Source: Chryseobacterium cucumeris (GTDB lineage: Bacteria; Bacteroidota; Bacteroidia; Flavobacteriales; Weeksellaceae). From it: DNA of 64,000 bases. Location: positions 186,001-250,000 of the forward strand of contig NZ_CP068760.1 of assembly GCF_016775705.1 (NCBI RefSeq). The letters run 5' to 3'. Below the pieces are notes generated by a model, which did not search any database, was not told the DNA's origin, and saw only the letters and a list, made by a program, of their open reading frames with translations. Every line of letters starts with the position of its first letter. Position 1 is the first letter of the stretch. Shown piece after piece: positions 43,602 to 51,674 of the stretch. The position numbers were made by a program, and so were the translations under genes.

Positions 43602-44558
43602 ATGAAGCAATTCTTTATTTTATTTTCAGCCATACTATTCACCGCGCCTTCCTATCATTCTCAAACCCTTCAGAATAAAAGAAGCTCTACAGAGAAAGTA
43701 AAAATTATTATTTTGGGAAATGTACAGGATGCCGGCTCTCCTCAGATCGGATGCCGTAAAGAATGCTGTGTGGATCTCTGGAAACATCCCCGGCCCGACA
43801 GAAAAGTATCTTCTCTGGGAGTCATCGACAAAGAGCTGCAGAAAAATTATATCTTCGATGCCACCCCGGATTTCACTCAGCAGCTGCAATTCCTGATGGA
43901 GCATTCAGCCGATCCAAAAAAAGCCGTGCCTGATGGTATATTTATTACCCATGCCCATATCGGACATTATACAGGTCTTATGTTTTTAGGAAAAGAAGGT
44001 ATGAATTCCAAGGATGTTCCCGTCTATAGCATGCCAAGGCTTAAAAAGTTCTTTGAAACCAGTGGGCCATGGTCCCAGCTGGTCCGTTTGAGTAATATTA
44101 TTCCCCATGAGATGCAAAATGAAACACCAATAAAGGTGAACTCTCATTTAGAAGTCACTCCTATACAGGTTCCTCACCGTGATGAATATTCGGAAACAGT
44201 GGGTTTCCTTATTAAAGGACCTCATAAAAAAGCATTATTCATTCCGGATATAGATAAATGGAATAAGTGGAAATACCATATTACAGATCTCATAAAAACA
44301 GTAGATTATGCATTTCTGGATGGTACATTCTATGACTCGGAAGAAATAGGCTACAGAAATATTGAAGATATCCCGCACCCCTTTGTAGTGGAGAGTATGG
44401 AACTGTTTAAAAGCCTGCCGCCTGAATATAAAAAAAGAATTTTCTTTATCCATTTTAACCATACCAATAAAATTTTAAATCCTGATAGCAGACAGAGTAA
44501 ACAGGTTATTGAAAAAGGTTTTAATATAGCACGCCTGGGAGACGAATTTGACTTATAA
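43602..44558 (+). CDS. exported PqqB-like metallo-beta-lactamase-fold protein
   Basis: A 318-residue protein with a signal peptide (FFILFSAILFTAPSYHSQ). It has the PqqB-like opening GNVQDAGSPQIGCRKECCVD and a metal-binding motif THAHIGH (H117, H119, H122), where the usual Asp of HxHxDH is Gly. Later segments include FDATPDFTQQL, VPHRDEYSETVGFLI and FIHFNHTNKIL. No other pqq genes are nearby, so PQQ synthesis is not indicated; it is probably a periplasmic hydrolase with an unknown substrate. The ATG at 43602 is used because it precedes the signal peptide; a longer frame starts at 43572 inside the repeat. A TATATTCG -7-like box lies 18 nt upstream. It is bracketed by direct repeats. Confidence 0.85.
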   Translation: MKQFFILFSAILFTAPSYHSQTLQNKRSSTEKVKIIILGNVQDAGSPQIGCRKECCVDLWKHPRPDRKVSSLGVIDKELQKNYIFDATPDFTQQLQFLMEHSADPKKAVPDGIFITHAHIGHYTGLMFLGKEGMNSKDVPVYSMPRLKKFFETSGPWSQLVRLSNIIPHEMQNETPIKVNSHLEVTPIQVPHRDEYSETVGFLIKGPHKKALFIPDIDKWNKWKYHITDLIKTVDYAFLDGTFYDSEEIGYRNIEDIPHPFVVESMELFKSLPPEYKKRIFFIHFNHTNKILNPDSRQSKQVIEKGFNIARLGDEFDL

Positions 44559-44630
44559 TTGCAATCAGTTTCTTTATCAGACTGTAATAAAAACCCTGCT
44601 GCTGAATATCAGGAAATAAAAATAATAAAG

Positions 44631-44688
44631 ACTTTGTTTACATATAAAAAAACAACTCCTGTTTTGGGTAGTTTTTTTGCTATCTTTG
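44631..44688. repeat. right copy of the ~58-bp direct repeat
   Basis: Begins ACTTTGTTTACATATAAAAA and ends with the -7 box TATCTTTG; the hairpin part is degenerate compared with the left copy (43526-43583). Confidence 0.75.
44681..44688 (+). promoter_or_regulatory. -7 box of the RidA-like gene
   Basis: TATCTTTG matches TAnnTTTG and lies 26 nt before the ATG at 44715. Confidence 0.5.
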
Positions 44689-44714
44689 CTCACCAGATTA
44701 TTAATCAGTAAAGT

Positions 44715-45179
44715 ATGAAAAAGATACTTGTTCTGGCCTGCACAGCAACTTTTCTATTTTCATTCAGTCAGAAAACAATGAATTTAGAATATAAAAGTTC
44801 GCCGAAAGTTTTCAGCATAAAAGGATTATCTCAATCGGTAAGTATTGATTGCGGAAATTCCAGAATGATTTTGCTATCCGGACAGGTTCCTCTGGACACG
44901 GAAGGCAATCTTGTGGGAAATACGATTGAAGAGCAGACCCAGCAGGTTTTCAAAAATATTGAAAACATCCTGAAAGAATATGAAGGTACAGGAAAAGATA
45001 TTATCAAACTGGTCATCTACACCACAGACATCAAAAAAACACCTGATTTCAGAAAAGTAAGGGATTTGTATGTCAATCTTCAGAATCCTCCCGTAAGCAG
45101 CCTTGTAGAAGTGAGCAGGCTTTTCAGAGATGATGTGTTGATAGAAGTAGAAGCCACAGCAGTGATTAAAAATAAATAA
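44715..45179 (+). CDS. exported RidA/YjgF-family protein lacking the catalytic Arg
   Basis: A 154-residue protein with an N-terminal signal-like segment (MKKILVLACTATFLFSFSQK) before a RidA fold (ILLSGQVPLDTEGNLVGNTI, EEQTQQVFKNIENILKEYEG, DFRKVRDLYVNLQNPPVSSL, VLIEVEATAVIKNK). In RidA the imine deaminase residue Arg105 lies in PARSxVEV; here the matching segment is PPVSSLVEV, with Ser128 in its place, so deaminase activity is unlikely. Most RidA proteins are cytoplasmic, so export is unusual. It is followed by ftsY after 15 nt. It may be a ligand-binding member of the family; function unknown. Confidence 0.85.
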   Translation: MKKILVLACTATFLFSFSQKTMNLEYKSSPKVFSIKGLSQSVSIDCGNSRMILLSGQVPLDTEGNLVGNTIEEQTQQVFKNIENILKEYEGTGKDIIKLVIYTTDIKKTPDFRKVRDLYVNLQNPPVSSLVEVSRLFRDDVLIEVEATAVIKNK

Positions 45180-45194
45180 GAATAAACTAAAACT

Positions 45195-46148
45195 ATGAGT
45201 TGGTTTAAAAATATTTTCAAAAAGGAAGAAAAGGAAACCTTAGATAAAGGATTGGAAAAATCCAGCCAGGGATTCTTTGAAAAAATGACGAAAGCCGTAG
45301 TCGGTAAAAGCAAAGTAGATGATGAAGTTCTGGATGATCTGGAGGAAGTACTGATTGCTTCCGATGTAGGTGCCTCTACCACTATCAAAATTATTGAAAG
45401 AATTGAAGAACGTGTTGCCAGAGATAAATATGTAGGCGTCAACGAACTTGACAAAATTCTCCGTGAAGAAATTTCGGGATTATTGCTTGAAAATCCACAT
45501 GCCGGTACGGGAAATATAGACACTTCAAAAAAACCATATGTCATTATGGTAGTAGGAGTAAATGGAGTGGGAAAAACAACAACCATCGGAAAACTGGCTC
45601 ATCAGTTCAAATCGGAAGGTAAAAAAGTAGTTCTTGGAGCGGCTGATACCTTTAGAGCGGCTGCCGTTGACCAGCTTGTTATCTGGAGCGAAAGAGTGGG
45701 TGTTCCCATTATAAAACAGGAAATGGGATCGGATCCTGCGTCTGTAGCTTTTGATACGGTACAAAGTGCTGTAGCTCAAAATGCAGATGTTGTCATCATC
45801 GATACTGCAGGAAGACTTCACAACAAGATCAACCTGATGAACGAGCTTTCCAAGATCAAAAGAGTGATGCAGAAAGTAATTCCTGATGCACCTCATGAAA
45901 TTTTATTGGTGCTTGACGGCTCTACAGGGCAGAATGCTTTCGAACAGGCAAAACAATTTACAGCAGCAACGGAAGTAAACGCGTTGGCAGTAACAAAACT
46001 GGACGGAACAGCCAAAGGAGGTGTTGTTATCGGTATCTCCGATCAGTTCCAGATTCCGGTGAAGTATATCGGTGTAGGCGAAAAAATGCAGGATTTACAA
46101 CTTTTTAATGGTACGGAATTTGTAGACTCATTCTTCAAGAAAAGATGA
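45195..46148 (+). CDS. ftsY: signal recognition particle receptor FtsY
   Basis: A 317-residue GTPase that docks the signal recognition particle at the membrane so nascent membrane proteins reach the translocon. The G domain motifs are GVNGVGKTTTIGKLAHQF (G1), DTFRAAAVDQL, IDTAGRLHNK and TKLDGTAKGG. The acidic A domain of E. coli FtsY is missing, leaving a short N-terminal region (SWFKNIFKKEEKETLDKGLE), which is common in Bacteroidota. It begins 15 nt after the RidA-like gene and may share its promoter. Confidence 0.96.
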   Translation: MSWFKNIFKKEEKETLDKGLEKSSQGFFEKMTKAVVGKSKVDDEVLDDLEEVLIASDVGASTTIKIIERIEERVARDKYVGVNELDKILREEISGLLLENPHAGTGNIDTSKKPYVIMVVGVNGVGKTTTIGKLAHQFKSEGKKVVLGAADTFRAAAVDQLVIWSERVGVPIIKQEMGSDPASVAFDTVQSAVAQNADVVIIDTAGRLHNKINLMNELSKIKRVMQKVIPDAPHEILLVLDGSTGQNAFEQAKQFTAATEVNALAVTKLDGTAKGGVVIGISDQFQIPVKYIGVGEKMQDLQLFNGTEFVDSFFKKR

Positions 46149-46220
46149 TTTATATCATGTTTTCCCTTATATTAGTAACAAATCATTTTTAAAATATTAA
46201 CAATAAAAAAATTTGCAACT

Positions 46221-46481
46221 ATGGGAATTATTACATGGATCTTATTCGGTCTTATTGCAGGTGCTATCGCTAAAATGATCATGCCTGGAACTCAGGGAGG
46301 AGGATGGCTTATCACTATCATCCTGGGAATTCTGGGAGCATTTGTAGGAGGAGCTATAGGAGTTTACGTTTTACACTGGGGTGATGTCACTTCATTCTGG
46401 AATCCGAGAAGCTGGATTCTCTCAATCGGAGGCGCTTTAATCATTCTCTGGATTTATGGAATGGCCACAAAGAAAAGCTGA
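46221..46481 (+). CDS. GlsB/YeaQ/YmgE-family membrane protein
   Basis: An 86-residue protein with three hydrophobic segments and the family pattern (ITWILFGLIAGAIAKMIMPG, QGGGWLITIILGILGAFVGG, SWILSIGGALIILWIYGM). Family members are small inner-membrane proteins often induced by stress; their activity is unknown. It has a 72-bp gap after ftsY and its own terminator, so a separate unit is likely, but no clean promoter consensus was seen before it. Confidence 0.92.
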   Translation: MGIITWILFGLIAGAIAKMIMPGTQGGGWLITIILGILGAFVGGAIGVYVLHWGDVTSFWNPRSWILSIGGALIILWIYGMATKKS

Positions 46482-46498
46482 TAGTAACGCTGATAAAA

Positions 46499-46537
46499 AA
46501 TAAAATCCCGGATCTGAAATTTCAGGTCCGGGATTTT
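46499..46537 (+). terminator. bidirectional terminator after the GlsB-type gene
   Basis: The stem AAATCCCGGATCTGAA with TCAGGTCCGGGATTT (one or two mismatches) is flanked by A and T runs and lies between two convergent genes (GlsB-type and sppA). Confidence 0.8.
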
Positions 46538-46558
46538 TGTATACAATATAAAATTTAG

Positions 46559-48316
46559 TTAGTTGTTGATTCTGATCTGATAAGGCATTTCCATTTTCAC
46601 CTCAGACTGTAGTTTTTTGTTTGTAATCTGCTGTAAAATCTCATAGTTGGACTTCCCTATCTTATTTTTAATAATTCTTGCCGAAACATCTTCCTCATTC
46701 AGGTCTTTAAAGATTTGCTCGAACGGAGTCATTCTCTTAGGGAAAGCCTCTACGTGGTAAGATTTCATTCCTGCTTTCTGAGCGGCAAATTTCACAGCAT
46801 CAGTTAAAGTACCCAATTCATCCACCAATCCAATTTGCTTGGCACGAACACCACTCCATACTCTACCGCCTCCTACATTGTCAATCTGCTCAAAAGTTTT
46901 CTTTCTGTTTTGAGTTACAAAATGAACAAATCTCTTGTAAGTACCTTCTACACTTCTTGTCATCATATTCACTCCATAAGGCGTCACTCCGTTTAATCCT
47001 GAATAATACATAGAGTTGGCATTGGTAGAAACAATATCCGCACGAATCCCGTTTTTAGCAGCAATATCTTTATAGTAAGGCATCACCCCGAACACTCCGA
47101 TAGAACCGGTAAGTGTATTAGGCTCTGAATAAATTTTATCTGCAGCCATTGCTACATAATATCCTCCTGATGCTGCATAGTCTCCAAAAGAAACGATCAG
47201 TGGCTTTTTCTTTTTCAGCTGCTGTAATTCAAATAAAATTTCATCTGAAGCATTGGCACTTCCTCCCGGAGAGTTGATTCTGAACACAACCGCTTTCACT
47301 TTATCATCCTCCTGAAGTTTTTTGATGTACTTCACATATTTCTCGGAATGAATATCATTGTATTCATCTCCGTTATTAATAGATCCCGAAGCATAAAGTA
47401 CAGCGATCTTTTCACCGGATTTATCTTCATCCGCATAAGAATTGATATAGCTTGTCAAAGAAATCTTGTTCAGCTTTTCTTTATCTTTTACATTAAGCTT
47501 CGCTTTCAGAAGATCTTCATATTCGGATTTCTGGATCAGCTTATCCGCAAGTTTATACTGTAAACTCTGCTCAGGAATCATTCCGTATAAGCTGTCTGTA
47601 ATTGTTCTGAACTGAGCAGTATCAATTTTTCTTGAAGCAGCCATTTTATTGGATGTATTTTTCCAAAGATCATTCAAAAGAGTACTTAACTGTTCTTTAT
47701 TTTCAGGAGAAATATCATTTCTTAAAAAGGGTTCTACCGCAGACTTGAATTTACCGTGACGGATTACTTCGATTCCGATTCCGTACTTATCTGCAAAATC
47801 TTTGAAGAAAGTAACCTCAGTAGAAAGACCTTTTAATTCGATCATTCCTGCCGGATGCAGGTAATATTGATCAGCAACAGATCCTAAATAATAAGCAGAC
47901 TGTGATACTCCGTTTCCATAAGCGTATACAAACTTTCCGCTTTTCTTGAAATCCTCAATAGCATTTCTAAGATCATCAATCTGTGTAAGGCCTGCAGACA
48001 AGTCATCAGCTTCTATACTGATTCCTTTAATATTATCATCAGTTTTTGCTTTGTTGATAGCCTCTAATGCATCATATATAAGAATACTTTTATTTTGGGC
48101 GCCTATCCCGAATAATCCCATCTCTTCTTCGGTAGGACTATCGATGATACTGGTCTTTAAATTAATCGTAAGAACTGAGTTCTTTTTCACCGCCACCGAC
48201 TTATCATTCCCCATTGCACTGAACACAAGCATCATGATGAAAAAGATGAAAAATAGAGCGCAAAGTATGATAATTGCGACTATATTTGCCAAAACATTTT
48301 TGAAGAAACTTCTCAT
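46559..48316 (-). CDS. sppA: signal peptide peptidase SppA, 67K type
   Basis: A 585-residue membrane-anchored serine protease that degrades signal peptides left in the membrane. An N-terminal anchor helix (IVAIIILCALFFIFFIMMLV) is followed by two ClpP-like domains. Catalytic residues are in place: the Lys of HGKFKSAVEPF (about 189/191) and Ser383 in AASGGYYVAMAADKIYS. The region GMIELKGLSTEVTFFKDFAD is family-typical. The long, duplicated form (like E. coli SppA) fits the size. It is divergent from folK with only 20 bp between the start codons, so each gene's promoter must lie partly in the other's coding sequence. Confidence 0.95.
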   Translation of the reverse strand: MRSFFKNVLANIVAIIILCALFFIFFIMMLVFSAMGNDKSVAVKKNSVLTINLKTSIIDSPTEEEMGLFGIGAQNKSILIYDALEAINKAKTDDNIKGISIEADDLSAGLTQIDDLRNAIEDFKKSGKFVYAYGNGVSQSAYYLGSVADQYYLHPAGMIELKGLSTEVTFFKDFADKYGIGIEVIRHGKFKSAVEPFLRNDISPENKEQLSTLLNDLWKNTSNKMAASRKIDTAQFRTITDSLYGMIPEQSLQYKLADKLIQKSEYEDLLKAKLNVKDKEKLNKISLTSYINSYADEDKSGEKIAVLYASGSINNGDEYNDIHSEKYVKYIKKLQEDDKVKAVVFRINSPGGSANASDEILFELQQLKKKKPLIVSFGDYAASGGYYVAMAADKIYSEPNTLTGSIGVFGVMPYYKDIAAKNGIRADIVSTNANSMYYSGLNGVTPYGVNMMTRSVEGTYKRFVHFVTQNRKKTFEQIDNVGGGRVWSGVRAKQIGLVDELGTLTDAVKFAAQKAGMKSYHVEAFPKRMTPFEQIFKDLNEEDVSARIIKNKIGKSNYEILQQITNKKLQSEVKMEMPYQIRINN

Positions 48317-48336
48317 AAATCAATCAATTTTCTAAT

Positions 48337-48753
48337 ATGTCGCAGCATAAGGTCGTTTTGTTACTGGGAAGTAACTTAGGAGAGCAAAAAAAAAATGTAG
48401 AGCTTGCATTAAAAAAAATCAGTGAAGCCGGAAATTACATTTCACAAACCAGCGAATTTTTAATGTCTGAGCCTGTAGAGTTTGCCAGTTCCAATATTTT
48501 TTGTAATATTGCAGCAATAATATTCACACATCTTTCACCCATTCAACTGCTTGATTGTATTAAGAATATAGAAGTTGAGATGGGAAGAATTAATGATTCA
48601 AAAGTATCCGGAGGTTACACAGACAGGATAATAGATATTGATATCATTAAGTATAATGAGTTGAATTTTAAATCAGAAAGATTAGAAATCCCTCATAAAA
48701 AACATCTTTTTGAAAGGGATTTTTCCAGGATATTATTAAAAGATTTTATTTAA
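48337..48753 (+). CDS. folK: 2-amino-4-hydroxy-6-hydroxymethyldihydropteridine pyrophosphokinase FolK
   Basis: A 138-residue enzyme of folate synthesis that transfers pyrophosphate from ATP to the pterin. Motifs: LLGSNLGEQKKNVELALKKI, FCNIAAIIFTHLSPIQLLDC, IEVEMGRINDSKVSGGYTDR, RIIDIDIIKYNEL (metal site) and EIPHKKHLFERDF. It is a little short compared with E. coli FolK (159 residues) but keeps the core. The ATG sits 20 bp from the divergent sppA start. The first OmpA-family gene follows 17 nt after it, so it may be the first gene of a transcript that continues into that cluster. Confidence 0.93.
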   Translation: MSQHKVVLLLGSNLGEQKKNVELALKKISEAGNYISQTSEFLMSEPVEFASSNIFCNIAAIIFTHLSPIQLLDCIKNIEVEMGRINDSKVSGGYTDRIIDIDIIKYNELNFKSERLEIPHKKHLFERDFSRILLKDFI

Positions 48754-48770
48754 AACATAAAACATATTGT

Positions 48771-49886
48771 ATGAAATTAGGTTTATTATTATTGGCTACG
48801 TCATTGCCAATTGCAGCTTTCGCACAGAACAGCGGCACAACAGTAAGCTCTTCCACAGAGTACCCTAATACATTCTCCTCAGGTTCCGCTAATGTAAAAC
48901 CCTTTGACAATAAATCCAGACGTTTCAGAGACTGGTCTATTTCTGTTGGAGGAGGTCCTGCATTTATGGTACACTCCGATTTAAAATCTATCCGCAAGGA
49001 TAAGACTAATTGGGGATACAATGCTTACGTAAGCGTGGACAAACAAATCACACATGCATTCGGGCTAAGCCTTATGTATATGAGAGGAGAAACAAAACAG
49101 ACAGCCCAGCTTCCTGGTGCTGAAGGTGTAAAATCAGGAATAGCTACTGCAACAACACAGTTTGACAACATCTCTTTATTGGGGGATATCAACTTCTCGA
49201 ACTTATTCAGAAGAGTAGACAACCACTCTCCATACAGATGGGCTTTCCACGGATATATGGGTATCGGTCTTCAGGGATTCAGAACATCACTGCATGATAA
49301 TGACGAATTCAGATGGAGCAATTCTCCAAGAAGAACTCCTTTATTCATTAAACAGGACATTGATATCAACTCTATCTTCTATCAGGGAGGTGTGGGAATC
49401 AAGTACAATGTTTCAAAACTTATTGACGTTGAGGCAAGAACCATGTACATTATCAGTGGTGATGATGAATTCGATGGCGGCGGATGGGCAGATCCTAATG
49501 ATTATGATCCTTCCACTCCAGGTTCAAAATATAACATGTTAAATTCCAGAAGATCTGATAACGCCTGGACAGTAAGTTTAGGAGTATCTTTCAAACTAGG
49601 AAAGCACGAATCTCATCTGGCATGGCATGATCCGCTTCAGGAAGCTTATTACAGAACCAGCGTTCTCGAAAATGCAAGTACTGACCTTGTTGTCTGCGAA
49701 AAAGGAGATGCAGACAATGACGGAGTATGCGATGACTGGGACAGACAGCTTGATACTCCTGCAGGAGCAAGAGTAGATGGAGCCGGAGTTGCTTTGGATA
49801 TGGATCTTGATGGAGTTATTGACCTTTACGATAAGTGCGTAACTGTACCAGGACCTGTTGAAAATAACGGATGCCCGATTAAATAA
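48771..49886 (+). CDS. OmpA-family-like outer-membrane beta-barrel protein, lacking the OmpA domain
   Basis: A 371-residue protein with a signal peptide (LLLLATSLPIAAFAQ), an N-terminal beta-barrel-like region (FRDWSISVGGGPAFMVHSDL, GDINFSNLFRRVDNHSPYRW) and a C-terminal thrombospondin type 3-like calcium stretch (KGDADNDGVCDDWDRQLDTP, DLDGVIDLYDKCVTVPGPVE) ending in NNGCPIK. The two paralogues downstream continue at this point into a peptidoglycan-binding OmpA domain; this one stops. It therefore looks like a C-terminally shortened paralogue, though there is no frameshift and it may be functional. It lies 17 nt after folK and 52 nt before the next paralogue. Confidence 0.88.
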   Translation: MKLGLLLLATSLPIAAFAQNSGTTVSSSTEYPNTFSSGSANVKPFDNKSRRFRDWSISVGGGPAFMVHSDLKSIRKDKTNWGYNAYVSVDKQITHAFGLSLMYMRGETKQTAQLPGAEGVKSGIATATTQFDNISLLGDINFSNLFRRVDNHSPYRWAFHGYMGIGLQGFRTSLHDNDEFRWSNSPRRTPLFIKQDIDINSIFYQGGVGIKYNVSKLIDVEARTMYIISGDDEFDGGGWADPNDYDPSTPGSKYNMLNSRRSDNAWTVSLGVSFKLGKHESHLAWHDPLQEAYYRTSVLENASTDLVVCEKGDADNDGVCDDWDRQLDTPAGARVDGAGVALDMDLDGVIDLYDKCVTVPGPVENNGCPIK

Positions 49887-49938
49887 TTAAAACAGTCTTA
49901 CAATTCTTTTACAAAAAGAAATCAAATAATAATACACG

Positions 49939-51465
49939 ATGAAATTAAGTTTAGCAATTGTTGCATTAGCTTTGGCAATTCCTTCTGCCGCTTATGCACA
50001 AGACTCAACAGCAGTTTCGAATGGAAAATATCCCAATACATTTTCCTCAGGATCTGCCAATGTTACACCATTTACCAACCAATCCAAGAGATTTAATGAT
50101 TGGTCTGTTTCAGTAGGAGCAGGTGTTCCGCTTCTGCAGTCAGCAGATTTAACCTCTATCAAAAATGGTAATGGTAAAAACCTTTTTGGCTATTCAGCGT
50201 ATGTAAGTATTGATAAAGCGATTACCCATGCTTTTGGGATCAATTTACAGTATGACAGAGGTGAAACCAGACAAGGATGGTTCAATACTAAAAATGCAGC
50301 ACCGGATGCAACAGCAGTAGGAGCAAGAACTCAGTATGACGCGATCTCTATCTTAGGAGATATCAACTTCTCAAACCTGTTAAGAAGAGTTGACAACCAT
50401 TCTCCTTACAGATGGGCACTTCACGGATATGCAGGTATCGGTACTATTGCATACAGAGCATATCAGAAAGACGGAAGCAACAGACAGAGATTGATGACAG
50501 AAATCAAACCTTTCGAATTAGGTTCTATGTTCTTTCAGGCTGGTACAGGTCTGAAGTTCAAAGTGAACAGAAGAATCGATATTGAAGGTAGATTAATGTA
50601 TGTGGTAACCGGTGATGATGAATTTGACGGTGGAGGTGATGCTTACAGCGCTATCAACAAGCGTTCTGAGCAGGTTTCAGACAACTTCTTCAACGCTACT
50701 TTAGGTCTTTCTTTCAAACTAGGTAAGCACGAGTCTCACGTAATGTGGCATGACCCGCTTCAGGAAATCTATTATAAACTTGATGTACTGGCTAACAAAA
50801 ACCAGGATATTGAAGTATGTAAAAAAGGAGATGCTGATAATGATGGTGTATGCGACGATTGGGACAGACAGCTTGATACTCCTGCAGGAGCAAGAGTAGA
50901 TGGTGCCGGAGTTGCGCTTGACACTGACTTAGACGGTGTAATTGACCTTTACGATAAGTGTGTAACGGTTCCAGGACCTGTTGAAAACAACGGATGTCCA
51001 GTTGTTAAAGATAATAAGCAAACTGCTGTAGAAGTAGAGAAAACCCTTAAAGATATTTATTTCAACTTTAATAAAGCAACCATCAGACCTGAATCTAATG
51101 AGAAACTGGATCTGGCTGCTTCAATTATCAAAGAAAACGGAGGTAATTACCTGTTAACAGGACATACCGATATCAAAGGAAATGCAGCATACAACCTTAG
51201 ATTGTCTAAAGAAAGAGCAGCAGCTGTAGTTGGAGCTCTGGAAAACAGAGGCATCAATGAAAATGTGCTGAAATCAAGAGGAGTAGGTTCTGCTGAAGCT
51301 ACTATCCCTGCATCAGCTTCAGATGCTGAAAGAATGGCGGACAGAAAAGTTACTGTAAGATTTATAGAAAGTTCAGAATGGGATTCTATCAAAAAGAAAG
51401 ACTATGAAGATGCTCCTGTAAAAAAAACAGTCAAAAAAGCTCCCGCTAAGAAAAAGAAGAAATAA
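49939..51465 (+). CDS. OmpA-family outer-membrane protein with Lys-rich tail
   Basis: A 508-residue paralogue of its neighbours: signal peptide (IVALALAIPSAAYAQ), beta-barrel part with GDINFSNLLRRVDNHSPYRW, calcium-type TSP3 region (KGDADNDGVCDDWDRQLDTP) and a C-terminal OmpA peptidoglycan-binding domain (IYFNFNKATIRPESNEKLDL, LLTGHTDIKGNAAYNLRLSK, ERAAAVVGALENRGI) with the Asp and Arg that contact diaminopimelate in TD and ERAAA. It ends in an unusual basic tail (VKKTVKKAPAKKKKK). It should tether the outer membrane to the wall. Long stretches of its DNA are nearly identical to the third paralogue. A terminator follows at 51477-51512. Confidence 0.93.
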   Translation: MKLSLAIVALALAIPSAAYAQDSTAVSNGKYPNTFSSGSANVTPFTNQSKRFNDWSVSVGAGVPLLQSADLTSIKNGNGKNLFGYSAYVSIDKAITHAFGINLQYDRGETRQGWFNTKNAAPDATAVGARTQYDAISILGDINFSNLLRRVDNHSPYRWALHGYAGIGTIAYRAYQKDGSNRQRLMTEIKPFELGSMFFQAGTGLKFKVNRRIDIEGRLMYVVTGDDEFDGGGDAYSAINKRSEQVSDNFFNATLGLSFKLGKHESHVMWHDPLQEIYYKLDVLANKNQDIEVCKKGDADNDGVCDDWDRQLDTPAGARVDGAGVALDTDLDGVIDLYDKCVTVPGPVENNGCPVVKDNKQTAVEVEKTLKDIYFNFNKATIRPESNEKLDLAASIIKENGGNYLLTGHTDIKGNAAYNLRLSKERAAAVVGALENRGINENVLKSRGVGSAEATIPASASDAERMADRKVTVRFIESSEWDSIKKKDYEDAPVKKTVKKAPAKKKKK

Positions 51466-51476
51466 TTTCAAATACT

Positions 51477-51512
51477 TCATAAACCGAAAAGAATTGTTCT
51501 TTTCGGTTTATT
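51477..51512 (+). terminator. terminator after the second OmpA paralogue
   Basis: ATAAACCGAAAAGAA pairs with TTCTTTTCGGTTTAT (perfect 15-bp stem, 3-nt loop), followed by TTTTTTTTC. Confidence 0.9.
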
Positions 51513-51564
51513 TTTTTTCTACTACGAATTTTTTTACATACCTTTATCATTATTTTCAGGACAA

Positions 51565-51596
51565 TTGTACAAACACATTAGTAATCAGTACGTTTG
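51565..51596 (+). promoter_or_regulatory. promoter of the third OmpA paralogue
   Basis: TTG (51565-51567), 21 bp, TACGTTTG (51589-51596) match TTG-N17-23-TAnnTTTG. The ATG at 51675 is about 73 nt past the predicted start. Confidence 0.65.
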
Positions 51597-51674
51597 TTTT
51601 GAAAAAAATTAACACAATATCACTTTTTAGCGTAAAAAATCATTTAAAATAACTTAACTTAAAAAAATAACACT

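Noticed and set aside
44641..44680. A working terminator before the RidA-like gene
   Set aside because: The hairpin arms match poorly (AACAACTCC with GGGTAGTTT). It is better explained as a degraded copy of the repeat at 43526.
49294..49542. Plus-strand overlapping frame inside the first OmpA gene
   Set aside because: It is out of phase with a gene supported by paralogues, so probably a chance frame.
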